64,000 nucleotides of DNA from Acidimicrobiia bacterium. Its GTDB lineage: Bacteria > Actinomycetota > Acidimicrobiia > Acidimicrobiales > Bin134. Made by a program: the position numbers and the translations under genes. This document shows, piece after piece, positions 56,169-64,000 of the stretch (the first letter of the stretch is position 1; each line of letters begins with the position of its first letter). The notes beneath the pieces were generated by a model. The model saw nothing but the letters and a program-made list of their open reading frames with translations, was not told the origin of the DNA and made no database searches. The DNA lies in the NCBI GenBank assembly GCA_009842675.1, contig VYEX01000065.1, forward strand, positions 1 through 64,000. The letters run 5' to 3'.

Positions 56169-57451
56169 CGCGCCACCTCCTCATTGAGGTAATCGTCGTC
56201 ATCGTGATATTCGAATTCGAATTCGCCGATCCTGGCGGTGTCGCCTGACTTGATCCCCGCCCGAGCCAACGCCCGGTCGACTCCCAGCCGCTGAAGCCGG
56301 CGACGGGCAAAATCCCATGCACCGGGGGCATTGAGGTCCGACAGCGCCACAGTCCGCTCTGCCGCCCGACCCACCACCACGTAGGCACCGTCATCGGCCC
56401 GCTCCACGGTGAACCCCTCGGGGACCGGCCGGTGGATTACCACGTCTTCGGAGCGGCCCGCTATAGGGGCCAAAATGTCTTGGGCGCGGGCCTCTCCCAC
56501 CGCGTCGGCCATGGACCGGATCAGCTCGGGTAAGCCCTCCCCGGTCACCGCAGAGATGCGAAGGGCCCCTGGCGGCGGATCCAGTTGGGCGACGTCGGCC
56601 TTGGAGGCCGCCAAAATCCGGGGGCGCTCCAGCAACTCCGGCCGATACGCGCCAAGCTCTTCCAGTAACACCCGCTGCTGTTCGGCGGGGGAGGTCTCCT
56701 CCATCGAGGCCAGGTCGACCAATACGACCAACACCCGGGCGCGCTCAGTGTGGCGCAGAAAGCGGTGGCCAAGGCCGCGGCCGTCGCTGGCCCCGGCAAT
56801 GAGGCCCGGGATGTCGGCCACCACCATTTCGAAGTCGTCGTCGGTGCGAACCACTCCAAGGTTGGGCTCGAGAGTTGTAAACGGGTAGTCGGCGATCTTG
56901 GGGCGGGCCGCGGATATGCGGGAGATCAGCGTGCTCTTGCCGGCGTTGGGAAAGCCGATCAGCGCTACGTCGGCCAGCAGCTTCAATTCCAGCCTCAACC
57001 AGCGCTGCTCCCCCGTCTCCCCCTGTTCGGCGAACGCCGGAGCGCGGTTTTGACGAGTAGAGAAGCGGGCGTTGCCGTGGCCTCCCTGCCCGCCCGCGGC
57101 GGCCAGCCAGCGCTCCCCGTCAGCCGCGAGATCGGCCAGCATTTCCCCACTCTGGGCCCTTATGGCGGTTCCCACCGGCACCTGCACCATCGTGTCGCTG
57201 CCCGATGCGCCGTGCCGACGCTTGCCCTGGCCGTGGGTTCCGTTTCCCGCCCGCCGATGGGGATGGTCTTTGAACGCGATCAGAGAGGCCACATTGTGAT
57301 CGGCAACCAGCCAGACACTGCCGCCCTCACCGCCGTCGCCGCCGTCGGGTCCGCCTTTGGCCACATGGGCCTCACGGCGAAACGAAACGCACCCGGCACC
57401 GCCGTCGCCGCCCCGCACGTTCAGGCCGCACTCGTCTACGAACTGGGACAT
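56165..57451 (-). CDS. obgE: GTPase Obg
   Basis: 428 aa with all three domains: glycine-rich Obg fold (RGGDGGAGCVSFRREAH), G domain with GFPNAGKSTLIS near residue 166, and the C-terminal OCT domain (about 345-428). Obg binds the 50S subunit and links growth to GTP and ppGpp. The start codon lies in the loop of a 6-bp hairpin. It follows rplU-rpmA as in most bacteria. Confidence 0.96.
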   Translation of the reverse strand: MSQFVDECGLNVRGGDGGAGCVSFRREAHVAKGGPDGGDGGEGGSVWLVADHNVASLIAFKDHPHRRAGNGTHGQGKRRHGASGSDTMVQVPVGTAIRAQSGEMLADLAADGERWLAAAGGQGGHGNARFSTRQNRAPAFAEQGETGEQRWLRLELKLLADVALIGFPNAGKSTLISRISAARPKIADYPFTTLEPNLGVVRTDDDFEMVVADIPGLIAGASDGRGLGHRFLRHTERARVLVVLVDLASMEETSPAEQQRVLLEELGAYRPELLERPRILAASKADVAQLDPPPGALRISAVTGEGLPELIRSMADAVGEARAQDILAPIAGRSEDVVIHRPVPEGFTVERADDGAYVVVGRAAERTVALSDLNAPGAWDFARRRLQRLGVDRALARAGIKSGDTARIGEFEFEYHDDDDYLNEEVAR

Positions 57452-57461
57452 CGCATCCCAG
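57443..57461 (-). promoter_or_regulatory. Hairpin enclosing the obgE start codon
   Basis: On the minus strand CTGGGA-TGCGATG-TCCCAG forms a 6-bp stem with the obgE ATG in its loop, and the only plausible ribosome site (GGGA) in the 5' arm. It could limit initiation and tie translation to ribosomes leaving rpmA, whose stop is 18 nt upstream. This is structural inference only. Confidence 0.4.
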
Positions 57462-57469
57462 CCAGCCAG

Positions 57470-57721
57470 TCAATCGGTGATGACGTCGACGAGCTTGCGG
57501 CGGCGCCGATGGCCGAACTTGACCCGGCCATCCGCAGTGGCGAAGAGGGTGTCGTCGCGGCCGCGCCTGACGTTCTCACCGGGGTGAATGCGGGTTCCCC
57601 GCTGACGCACGATGATCGAGCCCGCCGTCACCTGGGTACCGTCAAACACTTTGACCCCGAGGCGCTTGGGATTGGAATCGCGGCCGTTGCGGGTTGAGCC
57701 GCCGCCTTTGGTCTTGGACAT
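57470..57721 (-). CDS. rpmA: 50S ribosomal protein L27
   Basis: 83 aa beginning [20 protein letters not shown], with [16 protein letters not shown] in the middle. L27 contacts tRNA near the peptidyl transferase centre. It lies 28 nt after rplU, preceded by AAGGGAG. Confidence 0.97.
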   Translation of the reverse strand: MSKTKGGGSTRNGRDSNPKRLGVKVFDGTQVTAGSIIVRQRGTRIHPGENVRRGRDDTLFATADGRVKFGHRRRRKLVDVITD

Positions 57722-57749
57722 ATCCTGCTCCCTTCAGCGTTCCGACCGG

Positions 57750-58055
57750 CTATGCCTTGATGGCCGTGATCTGGATGCGGGACTTGCGCTGGCGGTGTCC
57801 CCACCGCCGACGCTGATTGCTCTTGTTCTTGTAGGTGAAGCCGTTGATCTTGCGGTCTTTGACCGAGTCCACCACCGTGGCGGTGACCTTGGCCTTGCCG
57901 AGCGCGTCGGGGGCAGCGGTCACCGAGTCGCCGTCCACCAGCAACAGGGGGGTCAGCTCCACCTTGGCACCGGGCTCGCCCAACAACTCAACGTCAAGGA
58001 CTTGGCCCTCTTCAACTTTGTACTGCTTTCCGCCTGTGCGGATGACGGCATACAC
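57750..58055 (-). CDS. rplU: 50S ribosomal protein L21
   Basis: 101 aa beginning YAVIRTGGKQYKVEEGQVLD after a GTG start at 58055, ending with RRRWGHRQRKSRIQITAI. L21 binds 23S rRNA and L20. First gene of rplU-rpmA-obgE-proB. The 98-nt gap to the upstream RNase gene probably holds the promoter; I see no clear boxes. Confidence 0.97.
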   Translation of the reverse strand: MYAVIRTGGKQYKVEEGQVLDVELLGEPGAKVELTPLLLVDGDSVTAAPDALGKAKVTATVVDSVKDRKINGFTYKNKSNQRRRWGHRQRKSRIQITAIKA

Positions 58056-58153
58056 CTGCTTGCGCCTCGCTCATTACTTGCCGGCAGGTCCGACGGACAA
58101 TTCTAGACGAACCATCCGGCACCAACCCCAACCGTTATGGCCCAGCCAAACGG

Positions 58154-59713
58154 CTATTTCTTCGAGGTGAGCGTCTTATCCAGCTCCAGGCCCCGCCCCT
58201 CGCAGGTCGGGCAGACCGATGAGCAAGACTCCAACAGGCCCTCGCCGATGCGCTTGCGGGTCATCTCCACCAATCCCAAATCGGAGATATCCAGCACCTG
58301 GGTACGGGTCTTGTCCCAGGCCAGCGACTCCCGGAATGCCTTCATGACCTCTTCCCGGTTGCCCCGCTTCTCCATGTCCACGAAGTCGATCACGATGATC
58401 CCGCCGATGTCGCGCAGGCGGAGTTGCCGGGGGATCTCCTGAGCTGCCTCCAGGTTGTTGCGGAAGACGGTCTCCTCCAGGTTGGAGTCGCCGACATTCT
58501 TGCCGGTATTCACATCGATGACGGTGAGAGCCTCGGTGCTCTCGATGATCAGCGATCCTCCGCCGGGCAGCCACACCTTCTTGTCCAGGGCCTTGAGAAA
58601 CTGCTCATGCACATGGTGGCGCTCCAGCAGGCTCAGGTGCTCGGCTTCGGCGTCGTAGTACTCCAGCCGCTCGCCCAGTTCGGGGGCCACGCTGGACACG
58701 TAGTCGTGCACTTGGTCGAACAGGCGCCGATCGTCTATCTGGACCGAGCGGAAGTCCTGGTTGAATTCCTCCCGGATGACCCGAACCGCCATCTCGGGCT
58801 CCCGGTACAAAAGTCCGGGCACCTTGGCCTTCTTGGACAGGGCCTCGATCTCCTCCCATTGCGAGACCAGCCGCTTCACGTCGCGCTCCAGTTCCTCTGC
58901 GGTGATCTTCTCGGCCGCGGTGCGGACGATGATCCCATGCTCCTCCGGCTTGCACCGGTCCAGCACCTTGCGGAGACGCTTGCGCTCCTTGTCGGGGAGC
59001 CGCTTGGAGATGCCGTAGGTCTTGGAGTTAGGCACCAGCACCACGAATCGGCCCGGCAACGACACTTCCTGGGTCAGCCGGGCCCCCTTGTGGGCTATTG
59101 GATTCTTGGTGACCTGGCACATGATGGTCTGGCGGGCCTCCAAGAGGTTCTCGATTCGGGGTGAGCCATCGGAGGTCTCCACATCGTCGGGGTCGAACAC
59201 GACATCGCCCCGGTACAGAACCGCATTCTTGGGAGTGCCAATGTCCACAAAGGCGGCCTCCATGCCGGGCAGCACGTTTTGGACTCGGCCCAGGTAGATG
59301 TTGCCGTGAATCTCGCCCACGTCGTCGGCCGGGCGGGAGACGTAGTGCTCGATCAGAGCCCGGCCTTCCAGCACCGCTATCTGGGTGGCCTCCGGGCGCA
59401 CTTGCACCAGCATCATGTAGCGGCCCACCGGGCGTCCCTTGCGACGGCGGCCCCGACGGCGCTCCAGCGTCTTCTCGTCGAGCTCTACCGGGCCGTCAGA
59501 CACCTTGTGCTCTACCGGCTGGATCGGGCGGCTCCCGGCGCCGCGGCCCCTCCCTCCCCGGCGGCGGCGGCGCTTGCGGCCCGAGCCCTCGGAAGAGCCC
59601 GAGCCCTCGGAAGAGCCCGAGCCCCCGGAAGAGCCCGAGCCCCCGGAAGTGCCCGATCCGTTCCCGCTCGGCGCGGGACGGGAATCGCCGATCTTGGGGC
59701 GACCTTCGGTCAT
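58154..59713 (-). CDS. rng: Ribonuclease E/G family protein
   Basis: 519 aa. Residues about 10-50 are low-complexity Gly/Ser/Glu, encoded by 18-bp tandem repeats, then an Arg-rich stretch (RKRRRRRGGRGRG). The catalytic core follows: S1 domain (NIYLGRVQNVLPGMEAAFVD), DNase I-like active site with TVIDVNTGKNVG and IIVIDFVDM, and the Zn-link CPTCEGRG. It cleaves single-stranded A/U-rich RNA in mRNA decay and rRNA processing. It lacks the long C-terminal scaffold of E. coli RNase E. It is in its usual place upstream of rplU. Confidence 0.94.
   Translation of the reverse strand: MTEGRPKIGDSRPAPSGNGSGTSGGSGSSGGSGSSEGSGSSEGSGRKRRRRRGGRGRGAGSRPIQPVEHKVSDGPVELDEKTLERRRGRRRKGRPVGRYMMLVQVRPEATQIAVLEGRALIEHYVSRPADDVGEIHGNIYLGRVQNVLPGMEAAFVDIGTPKNAVLYRGDVVFDPDDVETSDGSPRIENLLEARQTIMCQVTKNPIAHKGARLTQEVSLPGRFVVLVPNSKTYGISKRLPDKERKRLRKVLDRCKPEEHGIIVRTAAEKITAEELERDVKRLVSQWEEIEALSKKAKVPGLLYREPEMAVRVIREEFNQDFRSVQIDDRRLFDQVHDYVSSVAPELGERLEYYDAEAEHLSLLERHHVHEQFLKALDKKVWLPGGGSLIIESTEALTVIDVNTGKNVGDSNLEETVFRNNLEAAQEIPRQLRLRDIGGIIVIDFVDMEKRGNREEVMKAFRESLAWDKTRTQVLDISDLGLVEMTRKRIGEGLLESCSSVCPTCEGRGLELDKTLTSKK
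59581..59660 (-). repeat. 18-bp tandem repeats in the RNase E/G N-terminus
   Basis: Four copies of the unit CCGAGCCCTCGGAAGAGC (plus-strand view), with C/T and T/A changes in later copies, followed by a partial unit. They encode a Gly-Ser-Glu linker between the start and the Arg-rich segment. The repeat number could vary between strains. Confidence 0.85.
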
Positions 59714-59728
59714 CTGTGTAGTCCTTTC

Positions 59729-60460
59729 TCATTGCACACCAACCAGGGTGTGCTGAGCAGGGGCTGCGCCGACCTCAAGTGGCTCCAAGCGGGCGCCATC
59801 CTGCTCAATCCATTGACGAGTGCGCCGAATCAACACCGGGCGATGCACCGGTTCTTGAGCGGCCAAAAGCTCCGACGGGCGTGCTGCCCGCGGCTGGGTG
59901 CCCAGAGTGGCCAGGAGGCGAACCCCCCGGCTCGTCGGCTCACCGACCTCCAGGGCACGCACCTGTGGGGCCAGATCGTCGGTGATCTTTTGGCCTTTGC
60001 GTTCTCGCGTAACCATAAGCGTAGCCGCCCCAAGCACCTGATCTACCCATTGGGCGAGATCACCGGAGGCCACGTCCAACAATTCGATGTCCCAATCGCA
60101 GATAGTGACCGCCTGCTGCAACGACGTCGCCCCGGGCGCCAGAATCGCGCCCCCGGTGGCCTCGATCCCGTCGGGCAGCACGCCGACCAGGGCTTTCAGC
60201 ACCTCATCGACCGTCATCTCACCACTCTTGAAGTCGACGTCCAGGTATTCGGCGTCCGACTCGTATCCGGTGGCCAAGGCCAAGCCGAAGTGCAGCTTGG
60301 CCCGGGGTGAAAAACCCTCGGTCTGAGCCACCGGCAACCCGGTCCGCCGCAGCGAGCGCTCCCAGATGCGGGCCACATCCCGGTGGCTGGTGAAGCGGAT
60401 CCGCCCCATTTTCCTGTACCGCAGCCGAACCCGCGTGCGGGGTGCTTGATTCGGGTTCAT
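59729..60460 (-). CDS. TIGR03936-family protein (DUF2344)
   Basis: 243 aa from ATG 60460, which overlaps the upstream stop (ATGA); the track start is 49 codons too early. The N-terminus RVRLRYRKMGRIRFTSHRDVARIWERSLRR and SPRAKLHFGLALATGYES are typical of this radical-SAM-linked family. It always accompanies the TIGR03960 radical SAM protein; its exact role is not known to me, though an RNA or ribosome-related function has been suggested by its place next to RNase G and L21. Confidence 0.88.
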   Translation of the reverse strand: MNPNQAPRTRVRLRYRKMGRIRFTSHRDVARIWERSLRRTGLPVAQTEGFSPRAKLHFGLALATGYESDAEYLDVDFKSGEMTVDEVLKALVGVLPDGIEATGGAILAPGATSLQQAVTICDWDIELLDVASGDLAQWVDQVLGAATLMVTRERKGQKITDDLAPQVRALEVGEPTSRGVRLLATLGTQPRAARPSELLAAQEPVHRPVLIRRTRQWIEQDGARLEPLEVGAAPAQHTLVGVQ

Positions 60461-62415
60461 GCCGAGTTCCTCGCGCCGACGCCGGAGAGCTGCACGGCCA
60501 CCGCGGCAGGCGGCTGGTAGCCGGTGGGTACCTGGCCGGTGCCCTGGCTGCCCCCCGCGGGCGGTGTGGCAGAGGCCACGATGTGCTCGATGCTGTAGCC
60601 GGTGCAAGCCCCGCAGTCATAGCACGGGGTCCAACGGCAGTCCTCCAAACCCACCTCATTGAGGGCGTCCCTCCAGTCCTGCCACAGGAAGTCCTTGTGC
60701 AATCCGGCCGAAAGGTGGTCCCAGGGAAGAACTTCGTCCTCGGTGCGGTGTCGGTGTACATACCAGTCCACCGACAGCCCATGCTTGGCCATGGCCTGGG
60801 TCCAGCGGTCGTAGTCGAAGTGCTCCGACCATTCCTGGAATGTGCCCCCCTGGCGCCACACCTCCTCGATGACCCGGCCGATGCGGCGGTCGCCCCGGCT
60901 GGCGATTCCCTCCACCAAGCTGGCCTTGGGATCGTGCCACTTCATCTGGACGCCCCGGTTGCGCTTGATGTCATCGCGCAGCAAGAAGACCTTGCGCTGA
61001 AGCTCCGACACCGTGTTCTGGCCAAACCATTGGAACGGCGTGAACGGCTTGGGCACGAACCCGCCCAGCGAAACCGTCACCGACGGGTTCTTGGTGTGGG
61101 CCCTGCCCAGCTCCACACAATTGCGGGCCAGCTCTCCTATGGCCAGCGTGTCCACATCGGTCTCGGTGGGGAGACCGGTGAGGAAGTAGAGCTTCATGCG
61201 CCGCCAACCCTGGGAGAAGGCCGACTCCACCGCCCCGTAGAGGTCTCGCTCGTCGATGAGCTTGTTGATCACCTGGCGCATCCGCCACGACCCGGCCTCG
61301 GGGGCGAAGGTCAGGCCGGTGCGCCGAGCCCGTTGGATCTGGGCGGCCAGACCCACGGTGAAGGCGTCCACCCGCAGACTGGGCAGCGACACCGACACTT
61401 CTCCGGCGCCGCAGTCCATGGTGGCGGACACCACTTCGGTGATCCCGCTGAAATCGGCCGTGGACAATGAGGTGAGCGCCACCTCGTCATAGCCGGAGCG
61501 GGCCAGTCCGTCGGCCACCATGGTGCGAACCTGTTCGGCGGGGCGCTCCCGTACCGGACGGGTGATCATTCCCGCCTGGCAGAACCGGCACCCCCGGGTG
61601 CAGCCCCGGAACACCTCCACGTTGAGCCGGTCGTGGACCACCTCGGTGAGCGGCACCAGCTGCTGCTTGGGATAGGGCCACTCCGCCAGATCGGCCACCG
61701 TGCGCTTCTCCACCACGGCGGGAACATCGGCGAACCGGGGCGTTATCGACACCAGCGCCGGGCCGTCGTAGGCCACGTCATACAGCGACGGCACGTACAC
61801 GCCCTCAACCGCGGCCAGGGCCCGCAGCACCGACTGGCGCGACTTCTTGCCCGAACGCTTCCAGTCCCTGACCACTGCGTTAATCTCTGAAACCACCTCT
61901 TCGCCGTCGCCCAGCACGAAGAAGTCCACGAAGTCGGCTAGCGGCTCGGGGTTGTAGGTGCAGTGCCCGCCGGCGCCAATCAACAGGTCGTCGTCGGCCC
62001 GGTTTTCGGCCCGCACCGGGACTCCGGTCAGGTCGATGCAGTTGAGCAGGTTGGTATAGACCAGTTCGGCTGACAGGTTGAACGCCAGAACGTCGAAAAC
62101 TGCCGCCCGCCGGTGGGTGTCCACCGAGAACAGCGGGAGGCCCGCGGCCCGCATCTCGGCCTCCATGTCCACCCAGGGGGCATAGGCCCGCTCGGCCACC
62201 GAGTCATCTCGCTCGTTGAGGATCTCATAGAGGATCTGAAGGCCCTGGTTGGGCAGGCCGATCTCATAGGTGTCGGGATAGGCCAGCAGCCACGCCACTT
62301 TGGACGGATGATGCTCCGGCGTCGCCATCCCGCCTTCGCCGCCGATGTAGCGCGCCGGTTTCGACACGTCTGGCAACACCAGTTCCAATTCCGGCCAAAG
62401 CGACATTGTCACCAA
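60457..62415 (-). CDS. TIGR03960-family B12-binding radical SAM protein
   Basis: 652 aa. The N-terminal part is a B12-binding-like fold (WLLAYPDTYEIGLPNQGLQI), then a radical SAM barrel with the cluster motif CTRGCRFCQAG near residue 275. A C-terminal region has further Cys (YDCGACTGY). Members of this family stand next to TIGR03936 between rodA and rng in many bacteria; the substrate is not established. GTG 62415 and ATG 62406 are both possible starts. Confidence 0.9.
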   Translation of the reverse strand: MVTMSLWPELELVLPDVSKPARYIGGEGGMATPEHHPSKVAWLLAYPDTYEIGLPNQGLQILYEILNERDDSVAERAYAPWVDMEAEMRAAGLPLFSVDTHRRAAVFDVLAFNLSAELVYTNLLNCIDLTGVPVRAENRADDDLLIGAGGHCTYNPEPLADFVDFFVLGDGEEVVSEINAVVRDWKRSGKKSRQSVLRALAAVEGVYVPSLYDVAYDGPALVSITPRFADVPAVVEKRTVADLAEWPYPKQQLVPLTEVVHDRLNVEVFRGCTRGCRFCQAGMITRPVRERPAEQVRTMVADGLARSGYDEVALTSLSTADFSGITEVVSATMDCGAGEVSVSLPSLRVDAFTVGLAAQIQRARRTGLTFAPEAGSWRMRQVINKLIDERDLYGAVESAFSQGWRRMKLYFLTGLPTETDVDTLAIGELARNCVELGRAHTKNPSVTVSLGGFVPKPFTPFQWFGQNTVSELQRKVFLLRDDIKRNRGVQMKWHDPKASLVEGIASRGDRRIGRVIEEVWRQGGTFQEWSEHFDYDRWTQAMAKHGLSVDWYVHRHRTEDEVLPWDHLSAGLHKDFLWQDWRDALNEVGLEDCRWTPCYDCGACTGYSIEHIVASATPPAGGSQGTGQVPTGYQPPAAVAVQLSGVGARNSA

Positions 62416-62495
62416 TCTACCGCCGGCCCTTCGCCAGCCCGAACCAGTTCAGATGGACCGCCGACAGCCGCTGAAGTCAAAACCGGAATTCCCGG

Positions 62496-63656
62496 TCAGA
62501 CAAACCTGCGCATGCGAACGTTGAGAACCAGGCCGAGGCCGATGAGTGTGGCGATAGCCGAGGAACCGCCGTAGGAGACCAGAGGAAGGGGAATCCCAGT
62601 GATAGGGGTGATGCCCAGTGTCATGCCCACCGCCTCAAACATCTGGAACAGGATCATGGCGAACACGCCCGAGCAGATGAGGGCGCCGAATCGGTCCTTG
62701 GCCAGGCGGGCTGCCTGGAGAATCCGCAGCAGCAGCAGGGCGTAGAGACCCAGGGTGGCGGCCGAGCCCACGAATCCGAACTCCTCGCCGATGACGGTGA
62801 AGATGAAGTCGGTGTGCTGCTGGGGCACCAAACCGCTCAGCGTCTGGGAGCCCTCGCCATAGCCCTTGCCGCTCACCCCTCCGTTGCCGATGGCAATCTG
62901 GGCTTGGCGCTGTTGGAAGGCGGCGTCGGTGATGCCGGTAGTGGGGTCTACGAAGGTACGCAGCCGGTTGGTCTGGTACTCCTCCAGCATGTTGGAGTTG
63001 ATCATCAGCGCCACCACCGTGACCACGATCAGGGCGATTCCGATGACCTGTCGGAAGCGAATGCCGCCGATCAGCAGCAGGACGAAACCGATGAACACGT
63101 AGATGATCGCGGTGCCCACATCGGGCTGGAGAAGAACCAGCAATCCGGGCCACGCCACGATTCCTACGGCAAAGAACACCCGGGGGGCGCTCAAGTGGTC
63201 TTCGTAGCGCGACAAGAAATACGCCACTGCGACGATGATCGCCAGCTTGTGGAATTCAGATGGCTGAAGCTGGAAATCGCCGAACCGGAACCACGAACGG
63301 GCACCGTTGACCTCTTCGCCCAACGGTCCCAGCACCACGATCAGCGCCAGAATCCCCACTCCGTAGATAGCCACCGCGAACTTGGCCAGTTCCTGATACG
63401 GGAACCAGGCCGCAAAGATCATGAAAAGTGCGCCAGCCACGGCGAACAGCGATTGGCGCTCCAAGAAGAAGGAGTCGAAATTCTCCGGATCACGGCCCCG
63501 GGTGGTGCTGTAGATGGCCGCGATCCCTATGGCGGCCAGACCAGCCGCGGCCAGCACCAACAGCAGATCGATGTGCATCCACGGCGCGTAGGGGCTGCTC
63601 CGGGGATTGAACTCCCGGTCCTTCAAACGGCGTTCCTCCAGAGAAATGACTGCCAT
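62496..63656 (-). CDS. rodA: Rod-shape SEDS glycosyltransferase RodA
   Basis: 386 aa with about ten membrane helices. SEDS signatures include LLQPDVGTAIIYVF near residue 178, the FVGSAATLG region and VSYGGSSAIATL near the C-terminus. RodA polymerises lipid II into glycan strands during lateral wall growth with its partner PBP2, encoded directly upstream and overlapping by one base (TGATG). This implies a rod-like or elongating cell. Confidence 0.95.
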   Translation of the reverse strand: MAVISLEERRLKDREFNPRSSPYAPWMHIDLLLVLAAAGLAAIGIAAIYSTTRGRDPENFDSFFLERQSLFAVAGALFMIFAAWFPYQELAKFAVAIYGVGILALIVVLGPLGEEVNGARSWFRFGDFQLQPSEFHKLAIIVAVAYFLSRYEDHLSAPRVFFAVGIVAWPGLLVLLQPDVGTAIIYVFIGFVLLLIGGIRFRQVIGIALIVVTVVALMINSNMLEEYQTNRLRTFVDPTTGITDAAFQQRQAQIAIGNGGVSGKGYGEGSQTLSGLVPQQHTDFIFTVIGEEFGFVGSAATLGLYALLLLRILQAARLAKDRFGALICSGVFAMILFQMFEAVGMTLGITPITGIPLPLVSYGGSSAIATLIGLGLVLNVRMRRFV

Positions 63657-64000
63657 CAGGCCGCACTCTCCAGTTCTGCGTTCTCGGCGTCCGCCTCAGC
63701 CCCATCATCGCCGATCGACCCGCTCAACTCGGCCAAATCGTCGATGGTGCGGACCGCGGGCACCGAGTTGGTGGCGATGGGCTCCAGCACCCGGCGCACC
63801 GCGGGGGCAGCCACCGATGCCCCGAATCCCGACTCCTCCATGATCGCCACGACAACGTACTCGGGATTGGGATTGGGTCCGAAGGCCGCGAACAGCGAGT
63901 TGTCGGCTTGGCCCACGACCTCAGCCGTCCCGGTCTTGCCCGCCACCGGCCACTCCTCATGGGGGAAGCCGAAGAACGCCGAGTGGGCGGTACCCTCCAA
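63656..64000 (-). CDS. mrdA: Penicillin-binding protein 2 (MrdA), C-terminal part
   Basis: 114 codons at the window edge, the C-terminus of a transpeptidase. The KTG box is present as AGKTGTAEV near residue 21, followed by FAAFGPNPNPEYVVVAIMEE. The last 35 residues form an acidic tail. The N-terminal dimerisation domain and active-site SxxK lie outside. It pairs with RodA for side-wall peptidoglycan crosslinking. The track start (TTG 64000) is only the edge, not a true start. Confidence 0.92.
   Translation of the reverse strand: MEGTAHSAFFGFPHEEWPVAGKTGTAEVVGQADNSLFAAFGPNPNPEYVVVAIMEESGFGASVAAPAVRRVLEPIATNSVPAVRTIDDLAELSGSIGDDGAEADAENAELESAA

Overview
The window is a 64 kb, GC-rich, densely coded bacterial chromosome segment. 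Gene content and order suggest an actinobacterium: an F420-type LLM oxidoreductase, class II DAHP synthase, a LytR_C envelope protein next to nadD and rsfS, MurJ, a FolP2-type protein, and the blocks leuS / comEA-comEC-holA-rpsT-lepA-hrcA-dnaJ-rsmE and mrdA-rodA-TIGR03960-TIGR03936-rng-rplU-rpmA-obgE-proB-proA. An Acidimicrobiia-like lineage is my best guess. This is inference from gene content; no phylogeny was run.

Layout. (1) 1-1146: visibly less GC-rich DNA holding the 5' part of a DNA cytosine-C5 methyltransferase on the minus strand. It is open to the window edge and absent from the supplied ORF track. About 0.5 kb of upstream DNA has no convincing gene. (2) 1147-6836: a lipid-looking operon (fatty acyl-CoA reductase fused to a HAD domain, a LarA-like DUF2088 protein, a PlsC acyltransferase) followed by an SDR. 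(3) 6847-12877: aconitase, LysR regulator, acyl-CoA carboxyltransferase, citrate synthase. (4) 12874-23135: housekeeping and competence block on the minus strand (rsmE, dnaJ, hrcA, lepA, holA, folP2-like, comEC, comEA, thioredoxin-TPR), with rpsT on plus. (5) 23183-27395: a plus-strand run of phosphotransferase, PAC2 protein, LLM oxidoreductase and P450. (6) 27403-36259: leuS, tRNA-Ala(GGC), a retropepsin-like protease, GH3 beta-glucosidase, a frameshifted MFS exporter and an amidohydrolase. (7) 36304-38491: rsfS, LytR_C protein, nadD. (8) 38677-51849: sigma factor, aroG, assimilatory sulfur reduction (sir, cysH), an SDR/acyl-CoA ligase/sulfotransferase/VOC/P450 run, a CadI/ArsI-like protein and a CoxE/MoxR pair. 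(9) 51909-64000: a 162-bp MITE-like element, proA, murJ, proB, obgE, rpmA, rplU, RNase E/G, TIGR03936, TIGR03960, rodA and a partial mrdA.

How the genes relate. Regions 7 and 9 look like two halves of one conserved minus-strand series (rplU ... proA, then nadD, LytR_C, rsfS) split by about 13.6 kb of metabolic genes. The MITE-like element sits exactly at the proA edge of that insertion. It has perfect 19-bp terminal inverted repeats, a TA target duplication (IS630/Tc1-mariner style), and appears to supply the proA stop codon.

The most unusual pattern is at gene starts. At six loci the start of a gene is preceded, 14-52 nt upstream, by a partial copy of itself, usually lying on the stop codon of the upstream gene. 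In three of these the extra start opens a mini-ORF of 5-14 codons ending in a TGA that overlaps the real ATG (ATGA...ATGA). A seventh locus has the same relay without sequence duplication. This looks like tandem duplication of stop/start junctions and may affect translational coupling.
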